Part shown: in pieces, positions 26,293-34,590 of the stretch
Layout of the letters: each line of letters opens with the position of its first letter
Position numbering within the stretch: position 1 is the first letter of the stretch
NCBI RefSeq assembly: GCF_900105395.1
Contig: NZ_LT629775.1
Span: 6,785,501 to 6,849,500 of the forward strand
From: Streptomyces sp. TLI_053
GTDB lineage: Bacteria > Actinomycetota > Actinomycetes > Streptomycetales > Streptomycetaceae
Direction of reading: 5' to 3'
DNA: 64,000 bases
Program-made: the position numbers and the translations under genes
The notes under the pieces: model-generated
Databases searched by the model: none
What the model was told of the DNA's origin: nothing
The model's input: the letters and a program-made list of their open reading frames with translations, nothing else

Positions 26293-27783
26293 ATGACGAG
26301 CCCCACCGACTCCTCCCTCAGCACCACCCCGCAGGTCGCGCTGAACGACATCGGCGACGCCGAGGCGTTCCTGGCCGCGATCGACGAGACCATCAAGTAC
26401 TTCAACGATGGCGACATCGTCGAGGGCGTCATCGTGAAGGTCGACCGTGACGAGGTCCTCCTCGACATCGGTTACAAGACCGAGGGCGTCATCCCGTCCC
26501 GCGAGCTGTCGATCAAGCACGACGTCGACCCGCACGAGGTCGTCGCCGTCGGCGACAACATCGAGGCCCTGGTTCTCCAGAAGGAGGACAAGGAGGGTCG
26601 TCTCATCCTGTCCAAGAAGCGCGCTCAGTACGAGCGTGCCTGGGGCACGATCGAGAAGATCAAGGAAGAGGACGGCATCGTCACCGGTACCGTCATCGAG
26701 GTCGTCAAGGGTGGTCTCATCCTCGACATCGGCCTCCGTGGCTTCCTGCCGGCCTCGCTCGTCGAGATGCGTCGCGTCCGCGACCTCCAGCCCTACGTGG
26801 GCAAGGAGCTCGAGGCCAAGATCATCGAGCTGGACAAGAACCGCAACAACGTGGTCCTGTCCCGCCGTGCCTGGCTGGAGCAGACCCAGAGCGAGGTCCG
26901 CCAGACCTTCCTCACCACCCTGCAGAAGGGCCAGGTGCGCTCCGGCGTCGTCTCCTCGATCGTCAACTTCGGTGCCTTCGTGGACCTGGGTGGCGTCGAC
27001 GGCCTGGTGCACGTCTCCGAGCTGTCCTGGAAGCACATCGACCACCCGTCCGAGGTTGTCGAGGTCGGCCAGGAGGTCACCGTCGAGGTTCTCGACGTGG
27101 ACATGGACCGCGAGCGCGTCTCCCTGTCGCTGAAGGCGACCCAGGAGGACCCGTGGCAGCAGTTCGCCCGTACCCACCAGATCGGCCAGGTCGTTCCGGG
27201 TAAGGTCACCAAGCTGGTTCCGTTCGGTGCGTTCGTCCGCGTGGACGAGGGCATCGAGGGTCTGGTCCACATCTCCGAGCTGGCCGAGCGCCACGTCGAG
27301 ATCCCGGAGCAGGTCGTCCAGGTCGGCGACGAGATCTTCGTCAAGGTCATCGACATCGACCTCGAGCGTCGCCGCATCAGCCTCTCGCTGAAGCAGGCCA
27401 ACGAGGCGCTGGGTGCCAACCCGGCCGAGGTCGAGTTCGACCCGACCCTCTACGGCATGGCCGCGTCGTACGACGACCAGGGCAACTACATCTACCCGGA
27501 GGGCTTCGACCCCGAGGCGAACGACTGGCTGCCCGGCTTCGAGAAGCAGCGCGAGGAGTGGGAGCGGCAGTACGCCGAGGCCCAGACCCGCTTCGAGCAG
27601 CACCAGGCCCAGGTCATCAAGAGCCGCGAGGCCGACGCGGAGGCCGCTGCCGAGGGTGGCGACGCCGTTGCCGCCGCGGCCGGTGGCTCCTACTCGTCCA
27701 GCAGCGACGAGGGCTCGGGCGCCCTGGCCTCGGACGAGGCCCTGGCCGCCCTGCGCGAGAAGCTGGCCGGTGGCCAGAGCTGA
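26293..27783 (+). CDS. rpsA: 30S ribosomal protein S1
   Basis: 496 aa with four S1 RNA-binding repeats, at about residues 38-110, 125-190, 210-280 and 295-370 (for example GDIVEGVIVKVDRDEVLLDI, GQVRSGVVSSIVNFGAFVDL, GQVVPGKVTKLVPFGAFVRV). Four repeats rather than six is normal for actinobacterial S1. The C-terminal tail is acidic and then Ala/Ser-rich. S1 helps the 30S subunit bind structured mRNA; with so many leaderless messages predicted here, part of the genome would not need it for initiation. Codon use is visibly more biased to fast-translated codons (CGT, GGT) than in neighbours. Confidence 0.97.
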   Translation: MTSPTDSSLSTTPQVALNDIGDAEAFLAAIDETIKYFNDGDIVEGVIVKVDRDEVLLDIGYKTEGVIPSRELSIKHDVDPHEVVAVGDNIEALVLQKEDKEGRLILSKKRAQYERAWGTIEKIKEEDGIVTGTVIEVVKGGLILDIGLRGFLPASLVEMRRVRDLQPYVGKELEAKIIELDKNRNNVVLSRRAWLEQTQSEVRQTFLTTLQKGQVRSGVVSSIVNFGAFVDLGGVDGLVHVSELSWKHIDHPSEVVEVGQEVTVEVLDVDMDRERVSLSLKATQEDPWQQFARTHQIGQVVPGKVTKLVPFGAFVRVDEGIEGLVHISELAERHVEIPEQVVQVGDEIFVKVIDIDLERRRISLSLKQANEALGANPAEVEFDPTLYGMAASYDDQGNYIYPEGFDPEANDWLPGFEKQREEWERQYAEAQTRFEQHQAQVIKSREADAEAAAEGGDAVAAAAGGSYSSSSDEGSGALASDEALAALREKLAGGQS

Positions 27784-27842
27784 AGCTCTGACCCCGCCGC
27801 TGTGGCTGATTAGCTCCGGCTGATCAGAACCCGGCGTCATCG

Positions 27843-27882
27843 ATGGACCCCGCTCGGTTTCCGAGCGGGGTCCATTGTTTTT
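27843..27882 (+). terminator. rpsA terminator
   Basis: Perfect 15-bp stem ATGGACCCCGCTCGG (27843-27857) with its complement (27861-27875), loop TTT, then TGTTTTT. A classic intrinsic terminator and the only one in the window with a clear T-tract. Confidence 0.95.
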
Positions 27883-27989
27883 CGGCCTTCATTATGTGTT
27901 CTTTATGGGCCGTATTTTTGTGATTAGGGGCTCATCGGATGCCTATGGGTGATTCGGGACCTGGGGCCTACCTTGGGGGGAGTTGCCCG

Positions 27990-28019
27990 ATGGGTCGCTC
28001 ACCCGGCCCCGCACGCTAG
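27990..28019 (+). CDS. Possible nine-residue leader peptide upstream of the MMPL gene
   Basis: ATG 27990 has GGGGGGAG 7 nt upstream and reads MGRSPGPAR, then TAG at 28017. It ends 13 nt before the MMPL start. A TACCTT -10-like hexamer lies upstream at about 27968. The spacing and ribosome-binding site are better than those of the main gene, so this may be a regulatory upstream ORF. It contains two Pro and two Arg but no obvious stall motif. Equally it may be chance. Confidence 0.25.
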   Translation: MGRSPGPAR

Positions 28020-28032
28020 GCACCCCACGCAT

Positions 28033-30282
28033 ATGCGCCGTCGCTCTGCCGTGACCCCCGCTTCCCCCCTCGTCCCCGACGCCGGTACGTCCGCCGACCC
28101 CCGGGTCGCCGGACGTCTCGCCGCCCTCGGCCGGTTCTGCTACCGGCAGCGGCGCTGGGTCCTCGGGTTCTGGGCGGTCGTCCTGGTCATAGGCGTGCTG
28201 ATCGGCGGCCGGGTCTTCGAGGGCACGGTGGCCGGCGCCTCCTCCGCCTCCGCCGAGGCGGACCGGGGCAGCGCGGTCGTCGCCGCCGCCGACCCGGCCC
28301 GGGGCACCGTCACCGCCGTGGTGGACGGCCGCTCCGTGGACGACACCGCCGTGCGCGACGCCGTCACCCGGGCCACCGCCGAGATCGCGGCCCTGCCCGG
28401 GGTCTCCTCGGTGGTCGACGCCTACGGCCCCGGCCCGGGTTCCGGGGCGCTCCGCTCGGCCGACGGCAACGCGAGCCTGGTCTCGGTGCGGATGGCGGAC
28501 AGCAGCACCTCCGCGCAGGCCGGCGCCGTGAACCAGCGGCTGGCCGCGATCGGCGCCGAAGTCCGGCCCGGTGGTGGCAAGGTGACCGTCGGCGGGGACC
28601 TCGTGCTCCAGGACGAGGTCAAGAAGCAGACCGAGAAGGACACCCGCTTCGGCGAGATCGTGACCCTGCCGCTCACCCTGATCGTGATGGTCCTGGTGTT
28701 CGGCGGCCTGGCCGCCGCGAGCCTGCCGGTGATCGGGGCCGTCGCCTCGGTGGGCGGGGCGCTGCTGGCCATGTTCGGCTTCAGCAGGATCATGGACATC
28801 GACACCAGTGTGCTGCCGATCGCCACCGTGCTGGGGCTCGGACTCTCGATCGACTACGCGCTGCTCATGGTGAATCGTTTCCGCGAGGAACGCGGGCACG
28901 GAGCGTCGATCTCCGCCGCCGTGGAGCGGACCGCCGCCACCGCCGGGCGCACCGTCGCCTTCTCCGGACTGACCGTCGCCGTCGCCCTGTCCGGGCTGTT
29001 CGTCTTCACCAGTCCGGTGCTCGGGGCGGTCGCCGCGGCCGGGGTGAGCGTCGTGGTGATCGCGGTGGCCGCCGCGCTGACGCTGGTGCCCGCGCTGCTC
29101 GGCTTCGCCGGGCGCCGGATCAGGACACCCGCTGCGCCCGTCCCCGACGAGGGTTTCTTCAGCCGGACCGTGCGCCGGGTCCGCAAGCGGGCCGTGCTGG
29201 TCGCACTGGTCTGCACCGGGGTGCTGATGGCCGCCGGGGCGCCGTTCCTGCACGCCGAGATGCGCAACTCCGGTGCCGCCGTGCTGCCCGCCTCCTCGGC
29301 GGGCCGGCAGGTCGCCGAGACCGTCGACCAGCGCTTCCCGCAGGCCTCGGCCGCCCCGATCACGGTGGTGGTGCAGAGCGGTGCGACGGTCGCCCAGGCC
29401 TACGCGGACGACGTGGTGGCCCAGTTGCCCGGCGTCAGCGGGGTGCGGGCCGTCACCCCGGTGAGCGACACCGTCTCCACCGTCGACGTCCTGGTGCACG
29501 GCGACCCGCAGGGCGCGGAGGCCAAGCAGGTCGTCAAGGAGCTGCGCGCGGACCGGGGCGGGCTGACCACCCAGGTGACCGGCGGGGCGGCCTCGGTGGT
29601 CGACTTCCAGGACGAACTGCTCACCCGGGGGCCGATCGCGCTCGGCCTGGTGGCGCTCGGGACCCTGGTCCTGCTCTTCCTGATGACCGGCTCGGTGGTG
29701 ATGCCGGTCAAGGCCCTGCTGATGAACCTGCTCTCGCTGGGCGCCTCGCTCGGCGCGCTGACCCTGGTGTTCCAGGACGGCTGGTTCAGCGGGCTGCTCG
29801 GCTTCAGTCCGACCGGCGGGCTGGAGACCTTCATCCCGGTCCTGGTGTTCGCGTTCGCCTTCGGGCTGTCGATGGACTACGAGGTCTTCCTGCTGGCCCG
29901 GATCAAGGAGCTGCGGGACAAGGGGCACAGCTGTACCCGGGCGGTGGAGCTGGGCGTCCAGCGCAGCGGTCGGATCATCACCTCGGCGGCGCTGCTGATG
30001 GTGATCGTCTTCGCCGGCTTCGCCCTCGGCGACATGCTGATGGTCAAGCAGATGGGCATCGCGCTGGCCGTCGCCGTCGCGGTCGACGCGACCCTGGTCC
30101 GCTGTCTGCTGGTGCCGGCCGCGATGAGCTTCTTCGGCGAGTTCAACTGGTGGGCGCCGCGCCCGCTGCGGCGGTTGCACGACCGGTTCGGGCTGAGCGA
30201 GCACGTCGAGCTGCCGGAGCTGGCCCCGGCCGTGCTGCCGGCGCAGCGTCCGGCGGAGGAACTGGTCGGCACGGCCTCGTAG
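28033..30282 (+). CDS. MMPL-family transporter (RND superfamily)
   Basis: 749 aa. Two repeated halves, each with one TM, a large extracytoplasmic loop and a five-helix bundle: TM1 near residues 45-65 and bundles at about 205-365 and 535-720. Typical MMPL segments are GLGLSIDYALLMVNRFREER and FAFGLSMDYEVFLLARIKEL, whose Asp-Tyr pairs lie in the proton relay. The family exports lipids, polyketides or drugs across the membrane using proton motive force. The start ATG 28033 lacks a good ribosome-binding site; GTG 27949 would add 28 unlikely residues. A MarR gene lies convergent downstream. Confidence 0.92.
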   Translation: MRRRSAVTPASPLVPDAGTSADPRVAGRLAALGRFCYRQRRWVLGFWAVVLVIGVLIGGRVFEGTVAGASSASAEADRGSAVVAAADPARGTVTAVVDGRSVDDTAVRDAVTRATAEIAALPGVSSVVDAYGPGPGSGALRSADGNASLVSVRMADSSTSAQAGAVNQRLAAIGAEVRPGGGKVTVGGDLVLQDEVKKQTEKDTRFGEIVTLPLTLIVMVLVFGGLAAASLPVIGAVASVGGALLAMFGFSRIMDIDTSVLPIATVLGLGLSIDYALLMVNRFREERGHGASISAAVERTAATAGRTVAFSGLTVAVALSGLFVFTSPVLGAVAAAGVSVVVIAVAAALTLVPALLGFAGRRIRTPAAPVPDEGFFSRTVRRVRKRAVLVALVCTGVLMAAGAPFLHAEMRNSGAAVLPASSAGRQVAETVDQRFPQASAAPITVVVQSGATVAQAYADDVVAQLPGVSGVRAVTPVSDTVSTVDVLVHGDPQGAEAKQVVKELRADRGGLTTQVTGGAASVVDFQDELLTRGPIALGLVALGTLVLLFLMTGSVVMPVKALLMNLLSLGASLGALTLVFQDGWFSGLLGFSPTGGLETFIPVLVFAFAFGLSMDYEVFLLARIKELRDKGHSCTRAVELGVQRSGRIITSAALLMVIVFAGFALGDMLMVKQMGIALAVAVAVDATLVRCLLVPAAMSFFGEFNWWAPRPLRRLHDRFGLSEHVELPELAPAVLPAQRPAEELVGTAS

Positions 30283-30290
30283 CTCCCGGG

Positions 30291-30360
30291 GCGGGCTCGG
30301 CGAGGGGGCGGGCTCGGCGGGGGGCGGGTGCGGCGAGGGGGCGGGCTCGGCGAGGAAGCG
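30291..30360. repeat. G-rich tandem repeats between MMPL and MarR genes
   Basis: Four imperfect units of GCGGGCTCGGCGAGGG fill the gap between two convergent stops (30282 and 30386). The plus strand carries many G3-G5 runs and might form a G-quadruplex. There is no other terminator in this gap. Confidence 0.6.
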
Positions 30361-30385
30361 GGGCGGCGTCGGGGTCCGCCCGCGG

Positions 30386-30811
30386 TCAGGGCAGGCGGCG
30401 GAGCAGGGCGACGGCGCTGCGCAGGGTCTCGCGCTCGTCGGGGCTGAGGCGGGCCTCGATCGCCGAGGCGATCCGTGCCTCGCGGCGGGCGCGCTGCTCG
30501 TACAGGGCGGCGCGGCCGGCCTCGGTGGCGGTGACCAGCAGTTTGCGGCGGTCGGTGGTGTGCGGCTGCTGGGTGACCAGGCCGGCCTCGGTGAGCAGTG
30601 CGACCGTGCGGGCCATCGACTGGTGCCGGACGCGCTGGAGGACGGCCAGTTCGGCGACGGTGCGGGCGCGGTCGTCGCGGACCAGCAGACCGAGGACGCC
30701 GGCCTGGTTCTGCGGCAGCGCGTCGTCGGGGCGCAGTGCGCGGACCAGTTCGCCGATGGCGCCGCGCAGGTCGGCGGCGAGTTCGAGGGTCTCGGGGTGC
30801 GGGCTGTTCAC
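30386..30811 (-). CDS. MarR-family transcriptional regulator
   Basis: 141 aa. A winged-helix core (about 30-105) has RTVAELAVLQRVRHQSMART as HTH and TTDRRKLLVTATEAGRAAL as wing, the usual MarR pattern (DxRxxxLxLTxxG). The GTG start (30811) follows TAGGCT by 6 nt and has no ribosome-binding site, so the mRNA is probably leaderless. The divergent metallo-hydrolase shares a 62-nt intergenic region containing a 28-bp perfect palindrome that overlaps both promoters. Autorepression and repression of the hydrolase are the natural inference; the ligand is unknown. Confidence 0.92.
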   Translation of the reverse strand: MNSPHPETLELAADLRGAIGELVRALRPDDALPQNQAGVLGLLVRDDRARTVAELAVLQRVRHQSMARTVALLTEAGLVTQQPHTTDRRKLLVTATEAGRAALYEQRARREARIASAIEARLSPDERETLRSAVALLRRLP

Positions 30812-30834
30812 GGGAGAAGCCTACCCCGAAGATC

Positions 30835-30862
30835 TACAGCAGAACTGTGCAGTTCTGCTGTA
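30835..30862. promoter_or_regulatory. 28-bp palindromic operator in divergent MarR promoter
   Basis: TACAGCAGAACTG (30835-30847), centre TG, then its exact complement (30850-30862). To the right, the -10 TATGTT (30861-30866) serves the hydrolase gene at 30873; to the left, TAGGCT on the minus strand (30823-30818) serves the MarR gene. Both promoters would be occluded when the site is occupied. Confidence 0.85.
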
Positions 30863-30872
30863 TGTTCACCCC

Positions 30873-31511
30873 ATGCGGATCACCAAGTTCGGACATGCCT
30901 GTGTACGCCTCGAGCACGGGGGGACGACCGTGGTCGTCGACCCCGGATCGTTCACCGACCCCGCCGCCCTGGCCGGTGCGGACGCCGTCCTGATCACCCA
31001 CGAGCACGTCGACCACTTCGAGGAGGCCCGGCTGCGGGCCGCCCTGGAGGCGGACCCGGAGCTGCGGGTGTGGACCAACAAGGACGTGGCCGGGAAGCTG
31101 GACGGGGTCGGCCGGCGGGTGGCGGCGGTCGGCGAGGGCGACGCCTTCGACCTCGGCGGGATCCCGGTCTCGGTGCACGGCGAGTGGCACGCCGTCATCC
31201 ATCCGGACATCCCGCTGGTGCGGAACATCGGCTTCCTGTTCGACGGGCGGCTGTTCCACCCCGGTGACGCGCTGCTCGTCCCGCCGGGACCGGTGGACAC
31301 CCTGCTGCTGCCGATCGCCGCGCCGTGGACCAAGGTCGGCGAGCTCGTCGACTACGTCCGCGAGGCCGGGGCGCGGCAGGCGGTGCCGGTGCACGACGCG
31401 GTGCTCAGCCCGGTCGGCCTCGCCGTGCACACCCGGCTGATCGGCCCGGGCGGCCCGGGTGGCGCGGAGCTGCGCACCCTGGGCGAGGGCGAGAGCCTCG
31501 ACGTGGGGTGA
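30873..31511 (+). CDS. Metallo-beta-lactamase-fold hydrolase (UlaG-like)
   Basis: 212 aa. N-terminal MRITKFGHACVRLEHGGTTV is followed by the metal-binding motif THEHVDHFEEAR (HxHxDH), then HGEWHAVIH, LFHPGDALLVP (Asp bridging metals) and PVHDAVLSP. These match small MBL-fold proteins of the UlaG/YycJ-like branch with a binuclear metal site. The start ATG follows -10 TATGTT by 6 nt (leaderless). Control by the divergent MarR regulator is likely. Substrate unknown. Confidence 0.9.
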   Translation: MRITKFGHACVRLEHGGTTVVVDPGSFTDPAALAGADAVLITHEHVDHFEEARLRAALEADPELRVWTNKDVAGKLDGVGRRVAAVGEGDAFDLGGIPVSVHGEWHAVIHPDIPLVRNIGFLFDGRLFHPGDALLVPPGPVDTLLLPIAAPWTKVGELVDYVREAGARQAVPVHDAVLSPVGLAVHTRLIGPGGPGGAELRTLGEGESLDVG

Positions 31512-31627
31512 GTCTCAGGGGCCAGGGGCCCGGGGGCAGGGGGCCGGGGCGGCGCCCGGGGCCCCGGGGCGGGTGACCGGGCGGCCCGGGGTGACGGGAG
31601 GGCGGTGCGCGCCGGTAGCCTGACGCC

Positions 31628-32221
31628 ATGCTGAAGATCGGACTGACGGGCGGCATCGGCGCGGGCAAGAGCGAGGTGTCGCGGCTGCTCGCCGCCCACG
31701 GCGCGGTGATCGTGGACTCCGATGTGATCGCCCGCGAGGTGGTCGCCCCCGGGACGCCCGGCCTGGCGGCCGTGGCCGCCGAGTTCGGCCCGGGCGTGCT
31801 CGCGGCGGACGGCTCGCTGGACCGGCCCGCCCTCGGCGCGGTCGTCTTCGCCGACCCGGAGCGGCTGAAGGCGCTGAACGCGATCGTCCACCCGCTGGTC
31901 CGGGCGCGGTCCGCCGAGCTGGAGTCGGCGGCCGCGCCGGACGCGGTGGTGGTGCACGACGTGCCGCTGCTGGCCGAGAACGGGCTCGGCCCGCTGTACG
32001 ACCTGGTCGTGGTCGTCGACGCGGCGGACGAGGTGCGGATCGACCGGCTGGTGCGGCTGCGCGGCATGACCGAGGACGAGGCCCGGGCCCGGATGGCCGC
32101 CCAGGCGAGCCGGGCGGACCGGCTGGCGATCGCCGATCTGGTGATCGACAACAGCGGATCGCTGGCGGAGCTGGCCCCCCGGGTCGGCGAGGCGTGGGAG
32201 CGGCTGGCCGCCCGTCGCTGA
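31628..32221 (+). CDS. coaE: Dephospho-CoA kinase
   Basis: 197 aa. It phosphorylates the 3'-OH of dephospho-CoA in the last step of CoA synthesis. P-loop GLTGGIGAGKSEVSRL, substrate-binding VIVDSDVIAREVV, and VVHDVPLLAENGLGPLYDLV with the later LRGMTEDEARARMAAQ are all family marks. The short actinobacterial form lacks the extra C-terminal UPF0157 domain present in mycobacterial CoaE. Leaderless promoter: TAGCCT (31616-31621) ends 6 nt before ATG. The upstream 116 nt are simple G/C runs. Confidence 0.95.
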   Translation: MLKIGLTGGIGAGKSEVSRLLAAHGAVIVDSDVIAREVVAPGTPGLAAVAAEFGPGVLAADGSLDRPALGAVVFADPERLKALNAIVHPLVRARSAELESAAAPDAVVVHDVPLLAENGLGPLYDLVVVVDAADEVRIDRLVRLRGMTEDEARARMAAQASRADRLAIADLVIDNSGSLAELAPRVGEAWERLAARR

Positions 32222-32251
32222 GCCGCCGGCCCCGGGGCCCCGGCGTGCGCC

Positions 32252-32268
32252 GGCCCCCGACGGGGGCC
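32252..32268. terminator. Hairpin between coaE and the convergent amidotransferase gene
   Basis: 7-bp G/C stem GGCCCCC (32252-32258) and GGGGGCC (32262-32268), 3-nt loop, between stops at 32221 and 32278. A second GC dyad lies at about 32223-32250. Confidence 0.6.
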
Positions 32269-32277
32269 GACCTCCGC

Positions 32278-32997
32278 TCAGGCCGCGGCGGTGCGGGCCA
32301 CGGCCGCGGCCGCGAAGGCCCGGATCATCGGGTGCGCCCGGGTGCCGTCCCCGGCCAGCTCCGGCTGGAACAGCGAGGCCAGGAAGAACGGGTGGTCCTG
32401 CTCCGGCAGCTCCAGGATCCGCTGCTCGCCCGCGTAGTCCGCGCCGGTGAACCGCAGACCGCCCGCGCGCAGCCGTTCCAGGTAGCCGTCGTTCAGCCCG
32501 TACGCGCAGTGGTACCGCTCCACGGTGCGCGGCGCGCCGAGCACCCGTTCGGCCAGCGAGCCGGGGGTCAGCCGGACGGCGCCCTCGTGCCCCACCAGGG
32601 AACAGGTGAGCGGCACGATCACCCGGTCCGTCTCCTCCGGGTTGCTCTCGCCGTGCGCGGCACCGTCGATGCCGCAGACGTTCCGGGCGTACTCCAGCAC
32701 CGCGTGCTGGAAGCCGGCGCAGGTGCCGAGGAAGGGGATGCGCCGCTCGCGGGCGGTGCGGACGGCGGCGACCGCGCCGTCCTCGCTGCGGTACGGACTG
32801 CCGGGCAGCAGCCAGACCGCGTCGAAGCCGTCGAGCGCGCCGGGGGCCGCGGCGTCCTCGGTGGGGATCCAGTAGGCGTCCAGGACGAGGTGCTCGCGGG
32901 CGGCGAGCGCGTCGAGCAGCCCCGGGATGCGGGCGTGCGAGCGGACGGCGGCGGAGCGGTCGCCGACCAGGGCCAGGCGGGAGGAGGGATGCGTCAT
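32278..32997 (-). CDS. Stand-alone glutamine-amidotransferase-like protein related to the CTP synthase C-terminus
   Basis: 239 aa. A class I amidotransferase fold: GFDAVWLLPGSPYRSEDG (oxyanion strand), nucleophile Cys in FLGTCAGFQHAVLEYARNV, and a C-terminal LASLFQPELAGDG. The usual catalytic His-Pro-Glu reads Gln-Pro-Glu here, so glutaminase activity is doubtful or another residue replaces His. There is no synthetase domain. Promoter: CAGGAT on the minus strand ends 6 nt before the ATG (leaderless). It is divergent from a LysR regulator that probably controls it. Role unknown. Confidence 0.82.
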   Translation of the reverse strand: MTHPSSRLALVGDRSAAVRSHARIPGLLDALAAREHLVLDAYWIPTEDAAAPGALDGFDAVWLLPGSPYRSEDGAVAAVRTARERRIPFLGTCAGFQHAVLEYARNVCGIDGAAHGESNPEETDRVIVPLTCSLVGHEGAVRLTPGSLAERVLGAPRTVERYHCAYGLNDGYLERLRAGGLRFTGADYAGEQRILELPEQDHPFFLASLFQPELAGDGTRAHPMIRAFAAAAVARTAAA

Positions 32998-33074
32998 GCG
33001 GTTATCCTGACCGCCGACGCGGCATCAGCGCCAACGATGATTGCTTACCCCTCGATCAGTGGATGTGATGGCAG

Positions 33075-33992
33075 ATGGAGCCGCAGCAGCTGCGCACCTT
33101 CGTCACGGTGGCCCGGCTGGGCTCGTTCTCCGAGGCGGCCCGCGAACTCGGCTACACCCAGTCCGCCGTCTCCCAGCAGATCGCGGCACTGGAGGCGGAT
33201 CTCGGCACCGCCGTGCTCCACCGCCGTCCGGTCGGGCCCACCGGTGCCGGTGAACGGTTGCTGGAGCACGCCTCCGCACTGCTGCTGAGGATCGATGCGG
33301 CGCGCGCCGACATCGCACGCCTCGCGGGTGCCGCGAGCGCCCGGCTCACGGTCGGTGCCACCCCGCTGGCGGTCGGAGCGGAACTGGGGCGCGCGCTCGC
33401 CGAGGTGCGCCGGGCGCATCCGGCGGTGGACCTGACGGTGCGGGTGGTCGCCCAGGGCGTCCTGCCGGCCGAGGTCGCGACCGGCGAGGTCGATCTCGCG
33501 CTCGTCGACGGCCCGGCCGCGCCCAGCGACCCGCTCCCGCTGCCCGACGTCGGCCCGCTCGCCACCGTCGCCGTCGCCGAACAACCGCTCGTCGTCGCCC
33601 TGCCGGTCGGGCACCCGCTCGCCGGACGCCCCGGCCTGGCGCTCGCCGACCTGTCCGCCGCCCACTGGCTGGACGCCCCGGGCCTCGCCCCGACCGCCGC
33701 CCGGCTGAGTGCCGCCGCCGGTGTCGAGGGCTACCGGCCCGCGGCCCGCTACCTGGGCACCGACGTGCGGGGGCTGCTCGCCCTGGTCGCGGCCGGGCAC
33801 GGGCTGGCGCTGCTGCCCGCCACCGCCCTGGCCGGGGTGCCGGACGTGGCGGCGGTGCCGGTCCGGGCTCCCCGGCTGGTGCACCGGACGGAGCTGGTGC
33901 ACGGCGCGCTGCCGGAGGGGCCCGCCGCGCTGCTGGCCCGGCTCCTGACGGGGGAGCGGGTGCGCACGGGGGCTTCCGGCCCGGCGCTGTGA
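33075..33992 (+). CDS. LysR-family transcriptional regulator
   Basis: 305 aa. N-terminal winged HTH (residues ~3-62): EPQQLRTFVTVARLGSFSEA, ARELGYTQSAVSQQIAALEA. A helical linker leads to a two-lobed effector domain (about 90-295; RLTVGATPLAVGAELGRALA). By the usual LysR arrangement it would control the divergent amidotransferase-like gene 77 nt away. I could not settle a T-N11-A site in that gap. Effector unknown. Confidence 0.93.
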   Translation: MEPQQLRTFVTVARLGSFSEAARELGYTQSAVSQQIAALEADLGTAVLHRRPVGPTGAGERLLEHASALLLRIDAARADIARLAGAASARLTVGATPLAVGAELGRALAEVRRAHPAVDLTVRVVAQGVLPAEVATGEVDLALVDGPAAPSDPLPLPDVGPLATVAVAEQPLVVALPVGHPLAGRPGLALADLSAAHWLDAPGLAPTAARLSAAAGVEGYRPAARYLGTDVRGLLALVAAGHGLALLPATALAGVPDVAAVPVRAPRLVHRTELVHGALPEGPAALLARLLTGERVRTGASGPAL

Positions 33993-33996
33993 CGGC

Positions 33997-34404
33997 TCAG
34001 CCCACGATGCGGGCGCCGGGACAGCAGGGCCCCTCGACCTGATAGCACACGTAGCGCAGGCAGCCGAGACAGACCGAGATGTTCTCCAGTCGCCAACTCT
34101 GCCCGTGGCAGGCACAGTCGGCCCGTTCGCGCAGCAGCGCGTCCCACCCGTCGGCGCCGCCGTTGGCGGCGAAGGCCGCGGCGATGTACGCCGCGGTCGC
34201 CGGGTCGTCCTCGGTGGTGCCGCGCCGGGCGGCGTCCAGGTGCCAGCAGTAGAGGGCGAGCAACGGCCGCCCGTCGACCAGGCGGTAGCGGGCCCGGCCG
34301 TCGTCCTCCCAGTCCCGGACCAGCCGGGCGACCCGTTCGGGGAACGGTCGCGCGGGGTCGAGGAGGCGGCGGTTTCCCTGCGGCGGTGGCGGTTGGGCGG
34401 TCAT
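33997..34404 (-). CDS. Hypothetical cysteine-rich protein
   Basis: 135 aa. An acidic/helical N-terminal two-thirds (FPERVARLVRDWEDDGRARY) is followed by a Cys/His cluster: CACHGQSW, SVCLGCLRYVC, GPCCPGARIVG. Eight Cys in 40 residues suggest one or two zinc or Fe-S sites. Family not recognised. It ends 5 nt from the convergent LysR stop; no terminator between them is visible. The start ATG 34404 has GGGG upstream. Confidence 0.7.
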   Translation of the reverse strand: MTAQPPPPQGNRRLLDPARPFPERVARLVRDWEDDGRARYRLVDGRPLLALYCWHLDAARRGTTEDDPATAAYIAAAFAANGGADGWDALLRERADCACHGQSWRLENISVCLGCLRYVCYQVEGPCCPGARIVG

Positions 34405-34590
34405 GTGGTCCCCTTTCCGGGGCCCACGGTAGGGTGCCGTGCCGCGAAGTCGCCGTCCGGGGTGGGGGGTTGGTGGATCCAGGTGCAGACGGTGCCGGGG
34501 GCGGGCCGCTCCGGGCCGTCGCCCGCGGGGGCACCGGGCAGCCCCGACGGGGGCGGACCGACCGGCGACCGGCCGGTCCCAGGACCCGGA

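Noticed and set aside
32998..33074. LysR T-N11-A box in the divergent gap
   Set aside because: Several weak T-N11-A matches exist but none forms a convincing dyad, so no site is annotated.
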